Assembly: GCA_019117065.1 (NCBI GenBank)
Contig: DXAK01000028.1
Coordinates: 1 to 40,893, forward strand
Length of the DNA: 40,893 nt
DNA from: Candidatus Mediterraneibacter pullicola
GTDB taxonomy: Bacteria > Bacillota > Clostridia > Lachnospirales > Lachnospiraceae
Direction of reading: 5' to 3'
The notes beneath the pieces are model-generated. The model saw nothing but the letters and a program-made list of their open reading frames with translations. It had not been told where the DNA came from and searched no databases. Positions 19,184 through 30,441 of this stretch are shown here, piece after piece; position 1 is the stretch's first letter, and every line of letters begins with the position of its first letter. The position numbers and the translations under genes are program-made.

Positions 19184-20364
19184 TACGTCGAACAGAACGG
19201 ATTCTGGAGAACATACCGGTAGGTAGCCTCGGCCTCGTAGCTTTAGAAGGCTGCGAGGAGCTTGGACAGAAAGTGAACGATTACCTTGTCAAGTGGCGGC
19301 ATGAAAGTGTCGGCGAATATAAAGACGACGTCGCTTTCGCAGGATATGAGAAGGACACCTACCTTATCAATTCCCGTGTACCCCGTTTTGGCTCTGGGGA
19401 GGCAAAGGGAATTCTCGGAGAATCCGTGCGCGGAAAAGATCTCTACTTGATGGTGGATGTATGCAATTACAGCGTAACTTATTCACTGTCCGGAAGGACA
19501 AACCACATGTCTCCGGACGATCATTTTCAGAATCTAAAAAGGATTATTGCTGCCATCGGCGGCAAGGGACGCCGTATCAATGTGATCATGCCCTTCCTAT
19601 ACGAAAGCAGGCAACACAAAAGAAGCTCCCGTGAGTCTCTGGATTGCGCGCTGGCGCTTCAGGAACTAGTCCGCATGGGCGTGGACAATATTATCACCTT
19701 TGACGCCCACGATCCCCGGGTGCAGAATGCAATCCCGTTAAGCGGTTTTGAAACGGTTTCTCCAACCTATCAGTTTGTCAAGGGGCTTCTTCGCAATGTG
19801 AAGGACCTCCAGATCGACAGCGATCACATGATGGCGATCAGCCCGGACGAAGGCGGTACAAACCGAGCCGTCTATCTCGCCAACGTGCTGGGACTGGACA
19901 TGGGGATGTTCTACAAGCGCCGTGACTACACAAGAATTGTAAACGGCCGGAACCCGATCGTGGCTCACGAATTCCTCGGAAGCTCCGTGGAGGGTAAGGA
20001 CGTCATCATTATCGACGATATGATTTCCTCGGGAGACAGTATCATCGACGTTGCGACAGAGTTAAAGCGCAGAAAGGCAAAGCGCATTTTTGCCGCCGCT
20101 ACTTTTGGTCTGTTCACAAACGGTATGGAAAAATTTGACAATGCGTATGAGGAAGGCATCATCCACGGCATTCTCACAACAAACCTAATCTATCAGACGC
20201 CGGAGCTTCTGTCCAGACCATATTATATCAACTGCGACATGAGCAAATACATCGCTCTCATCGTAGATACACTGAATCATGACGGCTCGATCAGTACATT
20301 CTTAAACCCGAATGAGAGGATTCAGCATGTCATTAAAAAGTATAAAAGCGGAGAGCCTGTTTAA
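19180..20364 (+). CDS. Ribose-phosphate pyrophosphokinase-like protein, long divergent form
   Basis: PRPP synthetase homologue of 394 residues, clearly longer than the roughly 315 of the standard enzyme. Family features are present but changed: the metal/ATP segment reads TFDAHDPRVQNAIP instead of DLHAGQIQGFF, the flexible-loop basic patch FYKRRDYTRIVNGRN is retained, and the PRPP loop reads IIIDDMISSGDS rather than DDMIDTAGT. An N-terminal extension (about residues 1-60) has no recognised domain. It may make PRPP or be a regulatory paralogue; I cannot tell. Translation is coupled to the helicase loader. A hairpin overlaps the stop codon. Confidence 0.8.
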   Translation: MIRRTERILENIPVGSLGLVALEGCEELGQKVNDYLVKWRHESVGEYKDDVAFAGYEKDTYLINSRVPRFGSGEAKGILGESVRGKDLYLMVDVCNYSVTYSLSGRTNHMSPDDHFQNLKRIIAAIGGKGRRINVIMPFLYESRQHKRSSRESLDCALALQELVRMGVDNIITFDAHDPRVQNAIPLSGFETVSPTYQFVKGLLRNVKDLQIDSDHMMAISPDEGGTNRAVYLANVLGLDMGMFYKRRDYTRIVNGRNPIVAHEFLGSSVEGKDVIIIDDMISSGDSIIDVATELKRRKAKRIFAAATFGLFTNGMEKFDNAYEEGIIHGILTTNLIYQTPELLSRPYYINCDMSKYIALIVDTLNHDGSISTFLNPNERIQHVIKKYKSGEPV

Positions 20365-20377
20365 TTAGGGGCTCTCC
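20350..20377 (+). terminator. Weak terminator or attenuator at the end of the prs-like gene
   Basis: GGAGAGCC/GGCTCTCC (8 bp, 12-nt loop) spans the stop codon at 20362-20364. Only a broken T stretch follows (CTTGTTTTAC), so partial termination before the histidine kinase gene is the most that can be claimed. Confidence 0.4.
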
Positions 20378-20411
20378 TAACTTGTTTTACTCCGGTTTTT
20401 GAGGAGGACTT

Positions 20412-21491
20412 ATGAAGAAAGCATTTTTTTGTGATATCACATTCACCATATTTATGATGATTGCCGCCACCGCGATTTCTTTTTGTTTTTTTCAGTTCGG
20501 TAACAAAAACGTGGCGAATATCACTGTGATCTACACCCTCGCCCTGATCCTGACCGCCCTGCGCACTTCCGGTTATCTCTACGGTATTGTCACAGCATTG
20601 TTCTGTGTGTTTGCCGTAAATTATTTCTTCTCATATCCTTATTTTAAATTTAACTTTTCCCTTGACGGATACCCCCTCACTTTCATCGGGATGCTTACCA
20701 TCGCGTTGATCACCAGCACTGCAACCACTTCTCTGAAGCAGCAACGACGTGCTATTGCGGACAGGGAGAAGGCACTGGCTGAAGCAGACCGGGAGAAACT
20801 GAGGGCAAACCTTCTGCGGGCGGTCTCCCACGACTTAAGGACGCCTTTGACCAGTATTATTGGCTCCTCATCCTCCTATCTGGAACACTATCCGGAACTC
20901 TCCGACGCAGAGCGTACAGAACTCCTCTCCAATATCAAAGACGACTCCCAGTGGCTTCTTAACATGGTAGAAAACCTGCTCACTGTCACCCGGATCAACA
21001 ATGATTCCACGGATAAAGTAAAGAAATCACCCGAAGTCGTCGAGGAAGTTGTCTCAGAGGCGATACAGAGGTTAAAAAAGCGCCTGTCTGACATCCGCAT
21101 CCGTGTAGATATGCCAGACGATTTCCTGATGCTGTCCATGGATCCCACGTTGATCGAGCAAGTACTGATTAATCTTCTGGAAAATGCTTTTATTCACTCC
21201 GGAAGCACGGATCCCATTGATCTTTTCATCCGCAGCAAAGAAGATCGTATCACCTTCTGCGTCCGTGATCATGGCAAAGGCATCAAGGAATCTCAACTTC
21301 CCTATATCTTTGAAGGGCAGCAAGGCAGATCAGAAAACGCGGACAGCCACAAGGGGATCGGGATCGGGCTTTCGATTTGTAAGACGATCATTCAAGCACA
21401 CGGAGGACAGATTACAGCTTCCAATCACGCGGACGGAGCGGAATTTACCTTTACACTGCCAAAAGAAAAGGAGAATAGCGTCAATGCCTAA
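20412..21491 (+). CDS. KdpD-like sensor histidine kinase, short form without the KdpD sensor domain
   Basis: The 359-residue membrane kinase begins with four predicted spans (about 10-28, 36-52, 57-74, 89-107), matching the KdpD/DUF4118 transmembrane block. A coiled linker leads to the kinase core: H box RAVSHDLRTPLTSI with the phospho-histidine at 140, N box VLINLLENAFIHS, and G boxes RDHGKGI and GIGIGLSICKTII. Classical KdpD (about 900 residues) has N-terminal KdpD and Usp domains that sense potassium; both are absent. GAGGAGG precedes the ATG. It overlaps the response regulator gene by 8 bp. No kdpFABC genes follow, so the target is unknown. Confidence 0.88.
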   Translation: MKKAFFCDITFTIFMMIAATAISFCFFQFGNKNVANITVIYTLALILTALRTSGYLYGIVTALFCVFAVNYFFSYPYFKFNFSLDGYPLTFIGMLTIALITSTATTSLKQQRRAIADREKALAEADREKLRANLLRAVSHDLRTPLTSIIGSSSSYLEHYPELSDAERTELLSNIKDDSQWLLNMVENLLTVTRINNDSTDKVKKSPEVVEEVVSEAIQRLKKRLSDIRIRVDMPDDFLMLSMDPTLIEQVLINLLENAFIHSGSTDPIDLFIRSKEDRITFCVRDHGKGIKESQLPYIFEGQQGRSENADSHKGIGIGLSICKTIIQAHGGQITASNHADGAEFTFTLPKEKENSVNA

Positions 21492-22191
21492 ATTTACAGT
21501 ACTTATTATTGAAGACGAAAAAAACATACAGACCTTTATGGGGAAAGTGCTTAAAAAGCATGAATACCGTGTTCTCTGCGCAGATACAGGCGCGCAGGGT
21601 CTTGAGATCATACGCTCCCAGTGCCCGGACATCATCCTTCTGGATCTGGGGCTTCCTGATATGGATGGCGGTGAAATCATCCGGGAAGTCCGTACATGGA
21701 CGAGCACGCCGATCATTGTAATCTCCGCCCGCACTGCGGAGCACGAGAAAGTATCCTCACTTGATCTGGGAGCTGACGACTACATCACCAAGCCCTTTGG
21801 CACTTCAGAACTACTGGCAAGAATCCGCGCGTCCCTGCGCCACAGCAACCGACTGCTCACAGACAGCTCGCTGTATATCCGTCCCTACCGCCACGGGGAC
21901 ATGATTCTGGATTTCTCTAAGCGGCTGCTCACAATCGGGAATACTGTCGTCCATTTAACGCCAATCGAATACAAGATCGTGGCTTACCTCGCGCAGAACT
22001 CCGGCAAGGTCATCACCTACGCATCAATCCTGTCAAACGTATGGGGGCCCTACGCGGACGATGACAATAAAATCCTAAGGGTAAATATGGCGAATATCCG
22101 GCGAAAGATCGAGGAGGATCCGGCGCAGCCAAAATACATTTTCACAGAAGTCGGTGTAGGATACCGGATGGTAGAGGACGAAGAAGAATAG
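21484..22191 (+). CDS. KdpE-like OmpR-family response regulator
   Basis: The 235-residue regulator starts at ATG 21484 inside the kinase gene, 9 nt after AAGGAG: MPKFTVLIIEDEKNIQTFMG. The receiver domain has the acidic pair E10/D11, phospho-acceptor D54 in DIILLDLGLPDMDG, and the conserved K in YITKPFG. The C-terminal winged helix (LDFSKRLLTIGNTVVHLTPI, then ILSNVWGPYADDDNKILRVN, and IRRKIEEDPAQPKYIFTEVG) matches KdpE. The longer frame extending upstream to 21184 is rejected because it would overlap 300 bp of kinase sequence. Likely controls potassium or osmotic genes elsewhere. Confidence 0.92.
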   Translation: MPKFTVLIIEDEKNIQTFMGKVLKKHEYRVLCADTGAQGLEIIRSQCPDIILLDLGLPDMDGGEIIREVRTWTSTPIIVISARTAEHEKVSSLDLGADDYITKPFGTSELLARIRASLRHSNRLLTDSSLYIRPYRHGDMILDFSKRLLTIGNTVVHLTPIEYKIVAYLAQNSGKVITYASILSNVWGPYADDDNKILRVNMANIRRKIEEDPAQPKYIFTEVGVGYRMVEDEEE

Positions 22192-22353
22192 CGCCGCTAA
22201 GAATCTGCTAAGGACTCTTACTCCCTCATTCACTTGCACTCTCATCTGTTATAAAATGAAAAAAGATCGGATCCTGACCGCGAGGGCTCACTATTCTGAT
22301 CCCGCATATGAGAGGATCCCTATTATACAGTATGAAAAGGAGCGTGCAGTATC

Positions 22354-22497
22354 ATGAATATCGGTCTTATCCTGCTTATGATCATCGGGGGCTCTGTAGG
22401 TGTTTTCTCCACACTTTACATCATGATCAGCCTTCCGCTAACAATCATCCAAAAAATCTATCGGAAAACCCATTTCGGGACTTCTCTTTTCAAGTAA
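22354..22497 (+). CDS. Small membrane protein, 47 residues, function unknown
   Basis: A short gene read as MNIGLILLMIIGGSVGVFST and then LYIMISLPLTIIQKIYRKTH, ending FGTSLFK. One hydrophobic span (about residues 3-27) is followed by a basic amphipathic tail (KIYRK). AAGGAG lies 11 nt upstream, a rather long gap. It is 162 bp after the kdpE-like gene and just before a strong terminator, so it is the last gene of the unit. I do not recognise the family. KdpF is also a tiny membrane subunit next to kdp genes, but at about 30 residues and without this tail, so I do not assign it. Confidence 0.6.
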   Translation: MNIGLILLMIIGGSVGVFSTLYIMISLPLTIIQKIYRKTHFGTSLFK

Positions 22498-22535
22498 AAT
22501 TCTATTACTACTCTTTCTTCTGACGGTTGAGAAAA

Positions 22536-22572
22536 GACGCCCCGGGCAATTCAGCCCGCGGCGTCTTTTTTT
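22536..22572. terminator. Bidirectional terminator between the kdpE-side genes and rpoC
   Basis: GACGCC-C-CGGGC-AATTCA-GCCCG-C-GGCGTC (22536-22565) folds with one internal mismatch and is followed by seven Ts (22566-22572) on the plus strand. On the minus strand four Ts follow (22535-22532). It therefore ends the plus-strand unit strongly and the rpoBC transcript more weakly. Confidence 0.88.
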
Positions 22573-22608
22573 GCTGTCTCTATTTTTCACGATGAGAACT
22601 TTTCTATC

Positions 22609-25600
22609 TTACTCTTCTGTGATCTCTTCTCCCGCAAGTACGAGCTCTTCTTCCACATTTACATTTTCTGCGGATATGGATACTGTGTCATGGTCTTGCA
22701 GCATTTCTGGCAGCCCGCTCTCATCATCCATACTCAGGTCAATCTCTCCATTTAGGTGAAGGTCAGTATTGAGCGCCACATCGCGGTACTTCTTCATACC
22801 CGTACCAGCCGGAATATGTTTACCGATAATGACATTCTCTTTCAGACCCACAAGATGGTCTACTTTACCCTTAATAGCGGCTTCTGTGAGCACTTTGGTC
22901 GTCTCTTGGAAGGATGCCGCTGACAGAAATGAATCTGTTGCAAGGGAAGCCTTTGTGATACCAAGCATGATCTGCTCGCCCATCGCCGGAGCTTTGCCCT
23001 CTGCCTCCATCTGCTCATTGATCTCATTGAACTCAAGCACATCGACCATTGTCCCCGGAAGGAATTCTGTATCGCCCTTCTCCTCAATGCGGACCTTCTT
23101 CAGCATCTGGCGGACGATGACCTCGATATGCTTATCATTGATATCAACACCCTGCAGACGGTACACTCTCTGCACTTCCTGGAGCATATAATCCTGTACT
23201 GCCCGGAGACCTTTGATCTTCAGAATATCGTGCGGATTTACGCTACCTTCTGTAAGTTCGTCTCCAGCCTCCAGCATAGCCCCGTCCTGTACCTTGATCC
23301 GAGAACCATACGGGATGAGGTATGCCTTGGACTCTCCTGTCTCGTCATTTGTGACAATAACCTCGCGTTTCTTCTTTGTATCAGAAATTGCCGCCTTTCC
23401 GGCAAATTCTGTAATAATCGCAAGTCCCTTTGGCTTTCTTGCCTCGAAGAGCTCCTCGACACGGGGAAGACCCTGTGTGATATCATCTCCGGCAACACCA
23501 CCTGTATGGAAGGTACGCATGGTAAGCTGTGTACCCGGTTCGCCGATAGACTGAGCAGCAACAATACCGACCGCCTCACCAACCTGAACAGCTTCGCCTG
23601 TCGCCATATTCGCTCCATAACACTTCGCACACACTCCGTTTTTGCACTTACATGTGAGAATCGTACGGATCTTCACCTTCTCAAGCGGATTTCCGTTCTC
23701 GTCGACACCTCTCTTCATTACACGCTCCGCACGGCGCGGTGTAATCATGTGGTTCGCCTTTACAAGCACATTTCCGTCTTTATCCTTGATATCCTCGCAG
23801 GAAAAACGTCCTGTAATACGCTCCTGAAGGCTCTCGATTTCCTCGTTTCCATCCATGAATGCGCGCACATACATTCCCGGAATTTCCTGGCCCGGCTCCA
23901 CACAGTCGGAATCATGAATAATCAGCTCCTGTGATACATCAACAAGACGTCTCGTCAAGTATCCAGAGTCAGCTGTACGGAGCGCTGTATCAGACAGACC
24001 TTTACGCGCCCCGTGGGCAGACATGAAGTATTCCAATACGTCCAGACCCTCACGGAAGTTCGACTTGATCGGGAGCTCGATAGTACGTCCCGTCGTATCC
24101 GCCATAAGGCCTCGCATACCTGCAAGCTGTTTGATCTGCTTGTCAGAACCACGGGCCCCAGAGTCCGCCATCATGAAGATGTTGTTGTATTTGTCAAGAC
24201 CGGAAAGCAGGGCGTCTGTCAGCTTATCATCCGTCTCCTTCCATGTTTCTACGACTTCTTTGTAACGCTCTTCTTCTGTGATAAGACCGCGCTTATAGTT
24301 CTTTGTGATGCGGTCCACAGTGTTCTGGGCTTCCTCGATCATCTGTGGTTTCTCCGGCGGCACGGTCATATCTGAAATAGATACCGTCATAGCTGCCCTT
24401 GTGGAGAACTTGTATCCGATAGATTTTACATCATCCAGCACTTCCGCCGTCTGTGTAGCGCCATGAGTGTTGATGACTTTCTCGAGGATCTGCTTTAACT
24501 GCTTCTTTCCTACATGGAAATCCACCTCGAGCAGCAGCTCGTTGCCTTCCACCTCTCTATCCACAAAACCAAGATCCTGCGGAATGATCTCATTGAACAG
24601 CAGGCGTCCCAGCGTCGCGTCGATGACACCTGTCTTTTCTGTACCGTCCGGCATGGTCTTGGACACACGCACCTTAATCCGGGAATGGAGGGTAATATAT
24701 CCGTTCTCGTAGGCAAGGATCGCCTCGCTCACGCTCTTGAAGAACATACCCTCTCCCTTTGCTTCCGGTCTCTCCTGTGTCAGATAGTAGATACCGAGAA
24801 CCATATCCTGAGAAGGAACAGCCACCGGTCCGCCGTCTGACGGTTTCAGCAGGTTGTTCGGTGAGAGCAGGAGGAACCGACACTCAGCCTGTGCCTCCTG
24901 TGACAGCGGTACATGGACTGCCATCTGGTCGCCGTCGAAGTCCGCATTGTACGCCGTACACACGAGCGGATGCAGCTTGATCGCCTTACCTTCCACGAGG
25001 ATCGGCTCAAACGCCTGAATACCAAGTCTGTGCAGCGTGGGGGCACGGTTTAACATAACCGGATGCTCTTTGATCACTTCCTCGAGCACATCCCACACCT
25101 CCGGCTGGAGCCTCTCTACCATTTTCTTTGCATTCTTTATATTATGAGCCGTGCCGTTCGCAACCAGTTCTTTCATAACAAACGGCTTGAACAGCTCGAT
25201 CGCCATCTCTTTCGGAAGCCCGCACTGATAAATCTTCAGCTCCGGTCCTACGACGATAACAGAACGTCCTGAGTAGTCAACACGCTTCCCAAGCAAGTTC
25301 TGGCGGAAACGTCCGGACTTACCTTTGAGCATGTCAGACAGGGACTTCAACGCACGATTGCCCGGTCCTGTGACCGGTCTGCCGCGACGCCCGTTGTCAA
25401 TAAGGGCGTCCACTGCCTCCTGAAGCATACGCTTCTCATTGCGCACGATGATATCCGGTGCTCCCAGCTCCAACAGCCTCTTCAGACGGTTATTTCTGTT
25501 GATGATTCTTCTGTACAGATCGTTTAAGTCAGACGTAGCAAAACGTCCTCCATCCAACTGTACCATAGGGCGAAGATCCGGAGGAATCACTGGAATCGCA

Positions 25601-26310
25601 GAGAGGATCATCCACTCCGGGCGGTTTCCGGACTCACGGAACGCCTCCACAACTTCCAGGCGCTTCACAATTCTTGCCCTCTTCTGACCTGTCGCATTTT
25701 CAAGGGCCGCCTGAAGTTCTGTATACTCTTTCTCAAGATCAATTTTCTCAAGAAGCTCTTTGATTGCCTCAGCTCCCATTCCTACACGGAAAGAACCGCT
25801 TCCCCACTTTTCTCTCTGCTCCTGATACTCTGACTCGGACAGGATCTGCTTATTCTGCATATCTGTCTCTCCTTTGTCGAGCACGATATAGGAAGCAAAG
25901 TACAGCACTCTCTCCAGTGTTCTCGGAGAGATGTCAAGGATTAAGCCCATACGGCTTGGAATCCCTTTAAAATACCAGATATGAGATACCGGAGCCGCAA
26001 GAGCAATGTGCCCCATACGTTCACGGCGCACGCTTGCCTTTGTAACCTCTACTCCGCATCGGTCGCAGACAACGCCTTTGTAGCGGATTTTCTTATATTT
26101 ACCGCAGTGACACTCCCAGTCTTTGCTTGGTCCGAAGATTTTCTCACAGAACAGACCGTCTTTCTCCGGCTTTAACGTCCTGTAATTGATCGTCTCTGGT
26201 TTCGTGACCTCGCCTCTGGACCATTCCAGTATCTTTTCAGGTGAAGCCAGACCGATCCTGATTGCATCAAATGTTAACGGTTGGTATTGTTGTTCATTAT
26301 TATTTAGCAT
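22609..26310 (-). CDS. rpoC: DNA-directed RNA polymerase subunit beta'
   Basis: Catalytic subunit of RNA polymerase, 1233 residues, usual for clostridia. Visible hallmarks are the N-terminal zinc site [20 protein letters not shown], the DNA-binding stretch [20 protein letters not shown], the Mg2+-binding active site [16 protein letters not shown] (about residue 455), the bridge/trigger region ([19 protein letters not shown] and [20 protein letters not shown]) and the second zinc site [19 protein letters not shown] is 10 nt before the ATG. It starts 17 bp after the rpoB stop and is co-transcribed with it. It is followed by convergent genes rather than by rpsL. Confidence 0.99.
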   Translation of the reverse strand: MLNNNEQQYQPLTFDAIRIGLASPEKILEWSRGEVTKPETINYRTLKPEKDGLFCEKIFGPSKDWECHCGKYKKIRYKGVVCDRCGVEVTKASVRRERMGHIALAAPVSHIWYFKGIPSRMGLILDISPRTLERVLYFASYIVLDKGETDMQNKQILSESEYQEQREKWGSGSFRVGMGAEAIKELLEKIDLEKEYTELQAALENATGQKRARIVKRLEVVEAFRESGNRPEWMILSAIPVIPPDLRPMVQLDGGRFATSDLNDLYRRIINRNNRLKRLLELGAPDIIVRNEKRMLQEAVDALIDNGRRGRPVTGPGNRALKSLSDMLKGKSGRFRQNLLGKRVDYSGRSVIVVGPELKIYQCGLPKEMAIELFKPFVMKELVANGTAHNIKNAKKMVERLQPEVWDVLEEVIKEHPVMLNRAPTLHRLGIQAFEPILVEGKAIKLHPLVCTAYNADFDGDQMAVHVPLSQEAQAECRFLLLSPNNLLKPSDGGPVAVPSQDMVLGIYYLTQERPEAKGEGMFFKSVSEAILAYENGYITLHSRIKVRVSKTMPDGTEKTGVIDATLGRLLFNEIIPQDLGFVDREVEGNELLLEVDFHVGKKQLKQILEKVINTHGATQTAEVLDDVKSIGYKFSTRAAMTVSISDMTVPPEKPQMIEEAQNTVDRITKNYKRGLITEEERYKEVVETWKETDDKLTDALLSGLDKYNNIFMMADSGARGSDKQIKQLAGMRGLMADTTGRTIELPIKSNFREGLDVLEYFMSAHGARKGLSDTALRTADSGYLTRRLVDVSQELIIHDSDCVEPGQEIPGMYVRAFMDGNEEIESLQERITGRFSCEDIKDKDGNVLVKANHMITPRRAERVMKRGVDENGNPLEKVKIRTILTCKCKNGVCAKCYGANMATGEAVQVGEAVGIVAAQSIGEPGTQLTMRTFHTGGVAGDDITQGLPRVEELFEARKPKGLAIITEFAGKAAISDTKKKREVIVTNDETGESKAYLIPYGSRIKVQDGAMLEAGDELTEGSVNPHDILKIKGLRAVQDYMLQEVQRVYRLQGVDINDKHIEVIVRQMLKKVRIEEKGDTEFLPGTMVDVLEFNEINEQMEAEGKAPAMGEQIMLGITKASLATDSFLSAASFQETTKVLTEAAIKGKVDHLVGLKENVIIGKHIPAGTGMKKYRDVALNTDLHLNGEIDLSMDDESGLPEMLQDHDTVSISAENVNVEEELVLAGEEITEE

Positions 26311-26327
26311 AGATATGGCTCCTCCTA

Positions 26328-29300
26328 TTATTCTTCATCATAATCGGAATACTCGTCAAACCTGATGTTCCCCAGCTCACTGGCATCCAAATCTTCCTCA
26401 GGTTCCACATCCTCAAGCTCCTCACCTACGAACTCCTGTTCAGTAAATCCATGTTCACCGAAAGACTCGTTCTCATCGCGGTACTTTCTGTCTCCCTCGA
26501 TGATGTGGCGAAGATCTGTCTCACCATAGTCCACATTCTCCATGATCTCAACCTCTGTGTTGTCATCACGCAGCACGCGCACATCCAGAGCCAATGACTG
26601 GAGCTCTTTTAAGAGCACCTTGAAGGATTCCGGGATTCCCGGTTCCGGAATATTCTCTCCCTTGATGATCGCTTCGTAAGTCTTCACACGTCCGATCACA
26701 TCGTCGGATTTTACCGTCAGGATCTCCTGAAGTGTGTAAGACGCGCCATAAGCCTCAAGAGCCCAAACCTCCATCTCTCCGAAACGCTGTCCTCCGAACT
26801 GTGCCTTACCACCCAGCGGCTGCTGTGTGACAAGGGAGTACGGACCGGTAGAACGTGCGTGGATCTTGTCGTCAACGAGATGGTGGAGTTTCAGATAATG
26901 CATGTGGCCGATTGTAACCGGACTGTCGAAGAACTCACCAGTACGCCCGTCGCGGAGGCGGACTTTTCCGTCTCTTGAGAGCGGCACACCCTTCCAAAGC
27001 TTTCTGTGCTCTCTGTTCTCAGAGAGGTACTCAAGCACTTCTGGGAGCAGCTCCTGTCCGTGCTTTTTCTCAAACTCTTCCCACTCAAGGTTTACATAAT
27101 CATTCGCCAGATCGAGGGTATCCATGATATCAACCTCATTTGCACCGTCAAATACTGGCGTAGAAATATTAAATCCAAGCGCTTTTGCCGCAAGACTTAA
27201 GTGGATCTCAAGCACCTGCCCGATGTTCATACGGGAAGGCACGCCCAACGGGTTCAGCACGATATCCAGCGGACGTCCGTTCGGAAGGAACGGCATATCC
27301 TCCACTGGGAGCACACGGGAAACGACACCTTTGTTACCATGACGTCCCGCCATCTTATCTCCCACAGATATCTTTCTCTTCTGCGCGATGTAGATACGCA
27401 CCGCCTGATTCACTCCCGGAGACAGTTCGTCTCCATTCTCCCTTGTGAACACCTTGGCGTCTACTACGATACCGTATTCTCCATGGGGTACTTTCAGGGA
27501 CGTATCCCTTACTTCTCTCGCTTTCTCGCCGAAGATCGCACGGAGCAGCCTCTCCTCTGCTGTCAGTTCTGTCTCTCCCTTCGGAGTTACCTTTCCAACA
27601 AGGATATCCCCCGCACGCACTTCCGCGCCGATGCGGATGATACCTCTCTCATCCAGATCTTTCAGCGCGTCGTCGCCCACGCCTGGAATATCCCTTGTGA
27701 TCTCTTCGGGTCCAAGCTTTGTATCTCTGGCCTCTGCCTCATATTCTTCGATATGGACAGAAGTGTAAACATCATCCTGTACAAGCCGTTCGCTCAAGAG
27801 AACAGCGTCCTCGTAGTTGTAACCTTCCCATGTCATAAATCCAATAAGAGGGTTCTTTCCAAGAGCCATCTCGCCGCCAGATGTGGACGGACCGTCTGCA
27901 ATAACCTGTCCTGCCTCTACCACGTCACCTTTGTTCACGATCGGTCTCTGATTGTAGCAGTTGCTCTGGTTGCTTCTTTGGAATTTAGTCAGCTTGTATG
28001 TCCGCTTTGTACCGTCCTCGTGACGGATTACGATCTCCTTTGATGTAGAACTCTCGACCTCACCGCCTTGCTCTGCAACTACGCACACGCCTGAATCGAC
28101 AGCGGCCTTCACTTCCATACCCGTCCCGACTACCGGAGCTTCCGTAGTCAAAAGCGGCACCGCCTGGCGCTGCATGTTTGATCCCATCAGAGCGCGGTTC
28201 GCGTCGTCGTTCTCAAGGAACGGGATCAGCGCCGTTGCAACAGAAAACACCATCTTCGGGGAAACGTCCATATAGTCAAACTTGCTTCTTTCGTATTCCT
28301 GTGTCTCCTCGCGGTAACGTCCAGATACATTTTTATGAACAAAATGACCTTCTTCATCAAGCGGTGTATTCGCCTGCGCCACATGATAATTGTCTTCCTC
28401 ATCCGCAGTCATGTAGACAACCTCATCCGTAACAACCGGATTCTCCGGATCTGTCTTGTCAATCCTCCTGTAAGGAGCCTCAACAAAACCATACTGGTTA
28501 ATCCTTGCGTATGTCGCAAGAGAGTTAATCAGACCGATATTCGGCCCCTCTGGCGTCTCGATAGGACACATTCTTCCATAGTGAGAATAGTGCACGTCGC
28601 GGACCTCGAATCCCGCGCGGTCTCGGGAAAGACCTCCCGGTCCAAGCGCGGAGAGACGTCTCTTGTGAGTCAGCTCACCCAGCGGGTTGTTCTGATCCAT
28701 GAACTGTGAAAGCTGTGAAGAACCGAAGAACTCCTTCACCGCTGCCGTCACCGGCTTAATGTTGATCAATGACTGCGGAGAGATTCCCTCCTGATCCTGT
28801 GTAGTCATACGCTCGCGCACGACCCTTTCCAGCCTGGAGAGCCCTATCCTGTACTGATTCTGGAGCAGCTCGCCCACCGCACGGATACGGCGGTTGCCCA
28901 GATGGTCGATATCATCGTCATTTCCCATACCATACTCGAGATGCATATTATAATTAATAGAAGCTAAAATATCTTCCTTCGTAATATGCTTCGGAATGAG
29001 GTCATGAATATCGCGGCGGATCATGCTCTTGATCTCTTCGATATCCCCTGCGGCTTCCTCAATGATGCCTGCGAGCACTGGATAATACACCTGCTCCGTT
29101 ACGCCTACTTCCTTCGGATCAATGTCGACGACCGCCTGAAGGTCTACCATCATATTGGAAAGGATCTTGATGTTCCTTGACTCGTCCTCTCCTTCTACCC
29201 ACAGATACGGAACCGCAGAATTCTGGATCACATCCGCCAATTCACGGGTGAGTTTTGTCCCTTTTTCCGCCACCACTTCACCTGTCAGCGGGCTTACCAC

Positions 29301-30191
29301 GTCCTCTGCGAGGATCTGCCCGTTTACCCGGTTTCTGAACATGAGCTTCTTGTTAAACTTATAGCGTCCGACCTTCGCCAGATCGTAACGTCTCGGATCA
29401 AAAAACATGCTATTGATCAGGCTCTCCGCACTGTCCACCGCAAGCGGCTCTCCCGGGCGGATCTTTTTATACAGCTCTAACAGGCCCTCCTGATAGTTCT
29501 CAGCAGTGTCTTTTCCAAAGCTTGCGAGGATCTTAGGCTCCTCGCCAAATAAATCTATAATCTCTGCGTTCGTACCAATACCAAGGGCACGGATCAGGAC
29601 TGTGATCGGCACCTTCCTTGTACGGTCTACGCGCACGTAAAAAACATCATTGGAGTCAGTCTCATACTCAAGCCATGCGCCTCTGTTAGGGATAACAGTG
29701 GCCGAATAAAGCTTTTTCCCAAGTTTATCGTGGGAAATACCGTAATAAATACCCGGAGAACGCACGAGCTGGCTGACGATAACACGCTCTGCCCCGTTGA
29801 TGACAAAGGTTCCCGTCTTGGTCATCAGCGGAAGGTCTCCCATGAAGATCTCATGCTCATTGATCTCATCTGTCTCTTTATTGTGGAGCCTCACCCTGAC
29901 TTTTAAGGGCGCCGCATAAGTCGCGTCGCGCTCTTTGCACTCGTCGATCGTGTATTTCACATCATCTTCGCAAAGTGTGAAATCCACAAATTCCAGACTT
30001 AAGTGTCCACTATAATCAGCGATGGGGGAAATATCGTCGAACACCTCTTTGAGTCCCTCATCCAGAAACCATTGGTAGGAATCCTTCTGAACTTCAATGA
30101 GATTCGGCATCTCCAAGACTTCCTTCTGCCTAGAATAACTCATGCGGAAGCTTTTTCCAGTTTTAATGGGACGGATCCTGTTTTTCTCCAT
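26328..30191 (-). CDS. rpoB: DNA-directed RNA polymerase subunit beta
   Basis: RNA polymerase beta subunit, 1287 residues from ATG 30191 ([20 protein letters not shown]). The GTG at 30203 is rejected because the GAGGAG ribosome site touches it. The rifampicin pocket reads [20 protein letters not shown], then [16 protein letters not shown]. The residues that usually mutate in resistance (equivalents of D516, H526, S531) are wild type. The C-terminal [20 protein letters not shown] and an acidic tail ([20 protein letters not shown]) close the protein. It is preceded by a 467-bp spacer with its own promoter, a hairpin attenuator and a large quasi-palindrome. Confidence 0.99.
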   Translation of the reverse strand: MEKNRIRPIKTGKSFRMSYSRQKEVLEMPNLIEVQKDSYQWFLDEGLKEVFDDISPIADYSGHLSLEFVDFTLCEDDVKYTIDECKERDATYAAPLKVRVRLHNKETDEINEHEIFMGDLPLMTKTGTFVINGAERVIVSQLVRSPGIYYGISHDKLGKKLYSATVIPNRGAWLEYETDSNDVFYVRVDRTRKVPITVLIRALGIGTNAEIIDLFGEEPKILASFGKDTAENYQEGLLELYKKIRPGEPLAVDSAESLINSMFFDPRRYDLAKVGRYKFNKKLMFRNRVNGQILAEDVVSPLTGEVVAEKGTKLTRELADVIQNSAVPYLWVEGEDESRNIKILSNMMVDLQAVVDIDPKEVGVTEQVYYPVLAGIIEEAAGDIEEIKSMIRRDIHDLIPKHITKEDILASINYNMHLEYGMGNDDDIDHLGNRRIRAVGELLQNQYRIGLSRLERVVRERMTTQDQEGISPQSLINIKPVTAAVKEFFGSSQLSQFMDQNNPLGELTHKRRLSALGPGGLSRDRAGFEVRDVHYSHYGRMCPIETPEGPNIGLINSLATYARINQYGFVEAPYRRIDKTDPENPVVTDEVVYMTADEEDNYHVAQANTPLDEEGHFVHKNVSGRYREETQEYERSKFDYMDVSPKMVFSVATALIPFLENDDANRALMGSNMQRQAVPLLTTEAPVVGTGMEVKAAVDSGVCVVAEQGGEVESSTSKEIVIRHEDGTKRTYKLTKFQRSNQSNCYNQRPIVNKGDVVEAGQVIADGPSTSGGEMALGKNPLIGFMTWEGYNYEDAVLLSERLVQDDVYTSVHIEEYEAEARDTKLGPEEITRDIPGVGDDALKDLDERGIIRIGAEVRAGDILVGKVTPKGETELTAEERLLRAIFGEKAREVRDTSLKVPHGEYGIVVDAKVFTRENGDELSPGVNQAVRIYIAQKRKISVGDKMAGRHGNKGVVSRVLPVEDMPFLPNGRPLDIVLNPLGVPSRMNIGQVLEIHLSLAAKALGFNISTPVFDGANEVDIMDTLDLANDYVNLEWEEFEKKHGQELLPEVLEYLSENREHRKLWKGVPLSRDGKVRLRDGRTGEFFDSPVTIGHMHYLKLHHLVDDKIHARSTGPYSLVTQQPLGGKAQFGGQRFGEMEVWALEAYGASYTLQEILTVKSDDVIGRVKTYEAIIKGENIPEPGIPESFKVLLKELQSLALDVRVLRDDNTEVEIMENVDYGETDLRHIIEGDRKYRDENESFGEHGFTEQEFVGEELEDVEPEEDLDASELGNIRFDEYSDYDEE

Positions 30192-30352
30192 TGACGTTTT
30201 CACTCCTCTGTTTTATTTTCAATCATCCACAAATTTGTCCAAACACTGGCGAATCCCGCGGATGAACTGAACCCCTATAATATGAAAAGAGCCATGTGAC
30301 AGTAATTTCTACTTACTAATATGGCATAGCTTTCCATAATAGTGCATTTTTT

Positions 30353-30382
30353 ACTATAACACACAGCTCTTTTCATTGTCAA
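30353..30382 (-). promoter_or_regulatory. Promoter of rpoB-rpoC within the rplL-rpoB spacer
   Basis: Minus strand perfect TTGACA (30377-30382), 18-nt spacer, TATAGT (30353-30358). The predicted start near 30346 gives a leader of about 155 nt. It would supply RNA polymerase subunits independently of ribosomal protein transcription. Confidence 0.75.
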
Positions 30383-30441
30383 CAATCTTTTTCAGATTAT
30401 TCTTGACATTTTTCCCCATATATGATATGCGTCCCCAGTCT

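Noticed and set aside
21184-21483. 100-codon N-terminal extension of the response regulator
   Set aside because: It overlaps kinase coding sequence, adds nothing KdpE-like, and a good ribosome site precedes ATG 21484.
22354-22497. Calling the 47-residue peptide KdpF
   Set aside because: Length and basic tail differ from KdpF, and no kdpABC genes are present.
23128-28043. Several plus-strand open frames of 100-280 codons over rpoC and rpoB
   Set aside because: All are antisense shadows of conserved polymerase genes, with no ribosome sites or recognisable domains.
30411-30434. Plus-strand promoter TTGACA-17-TATGCG
   Set aside because: The -10 box is poor and no plus-strand gene follows; rpoC/rpoB and rplL are all on the minus strand.
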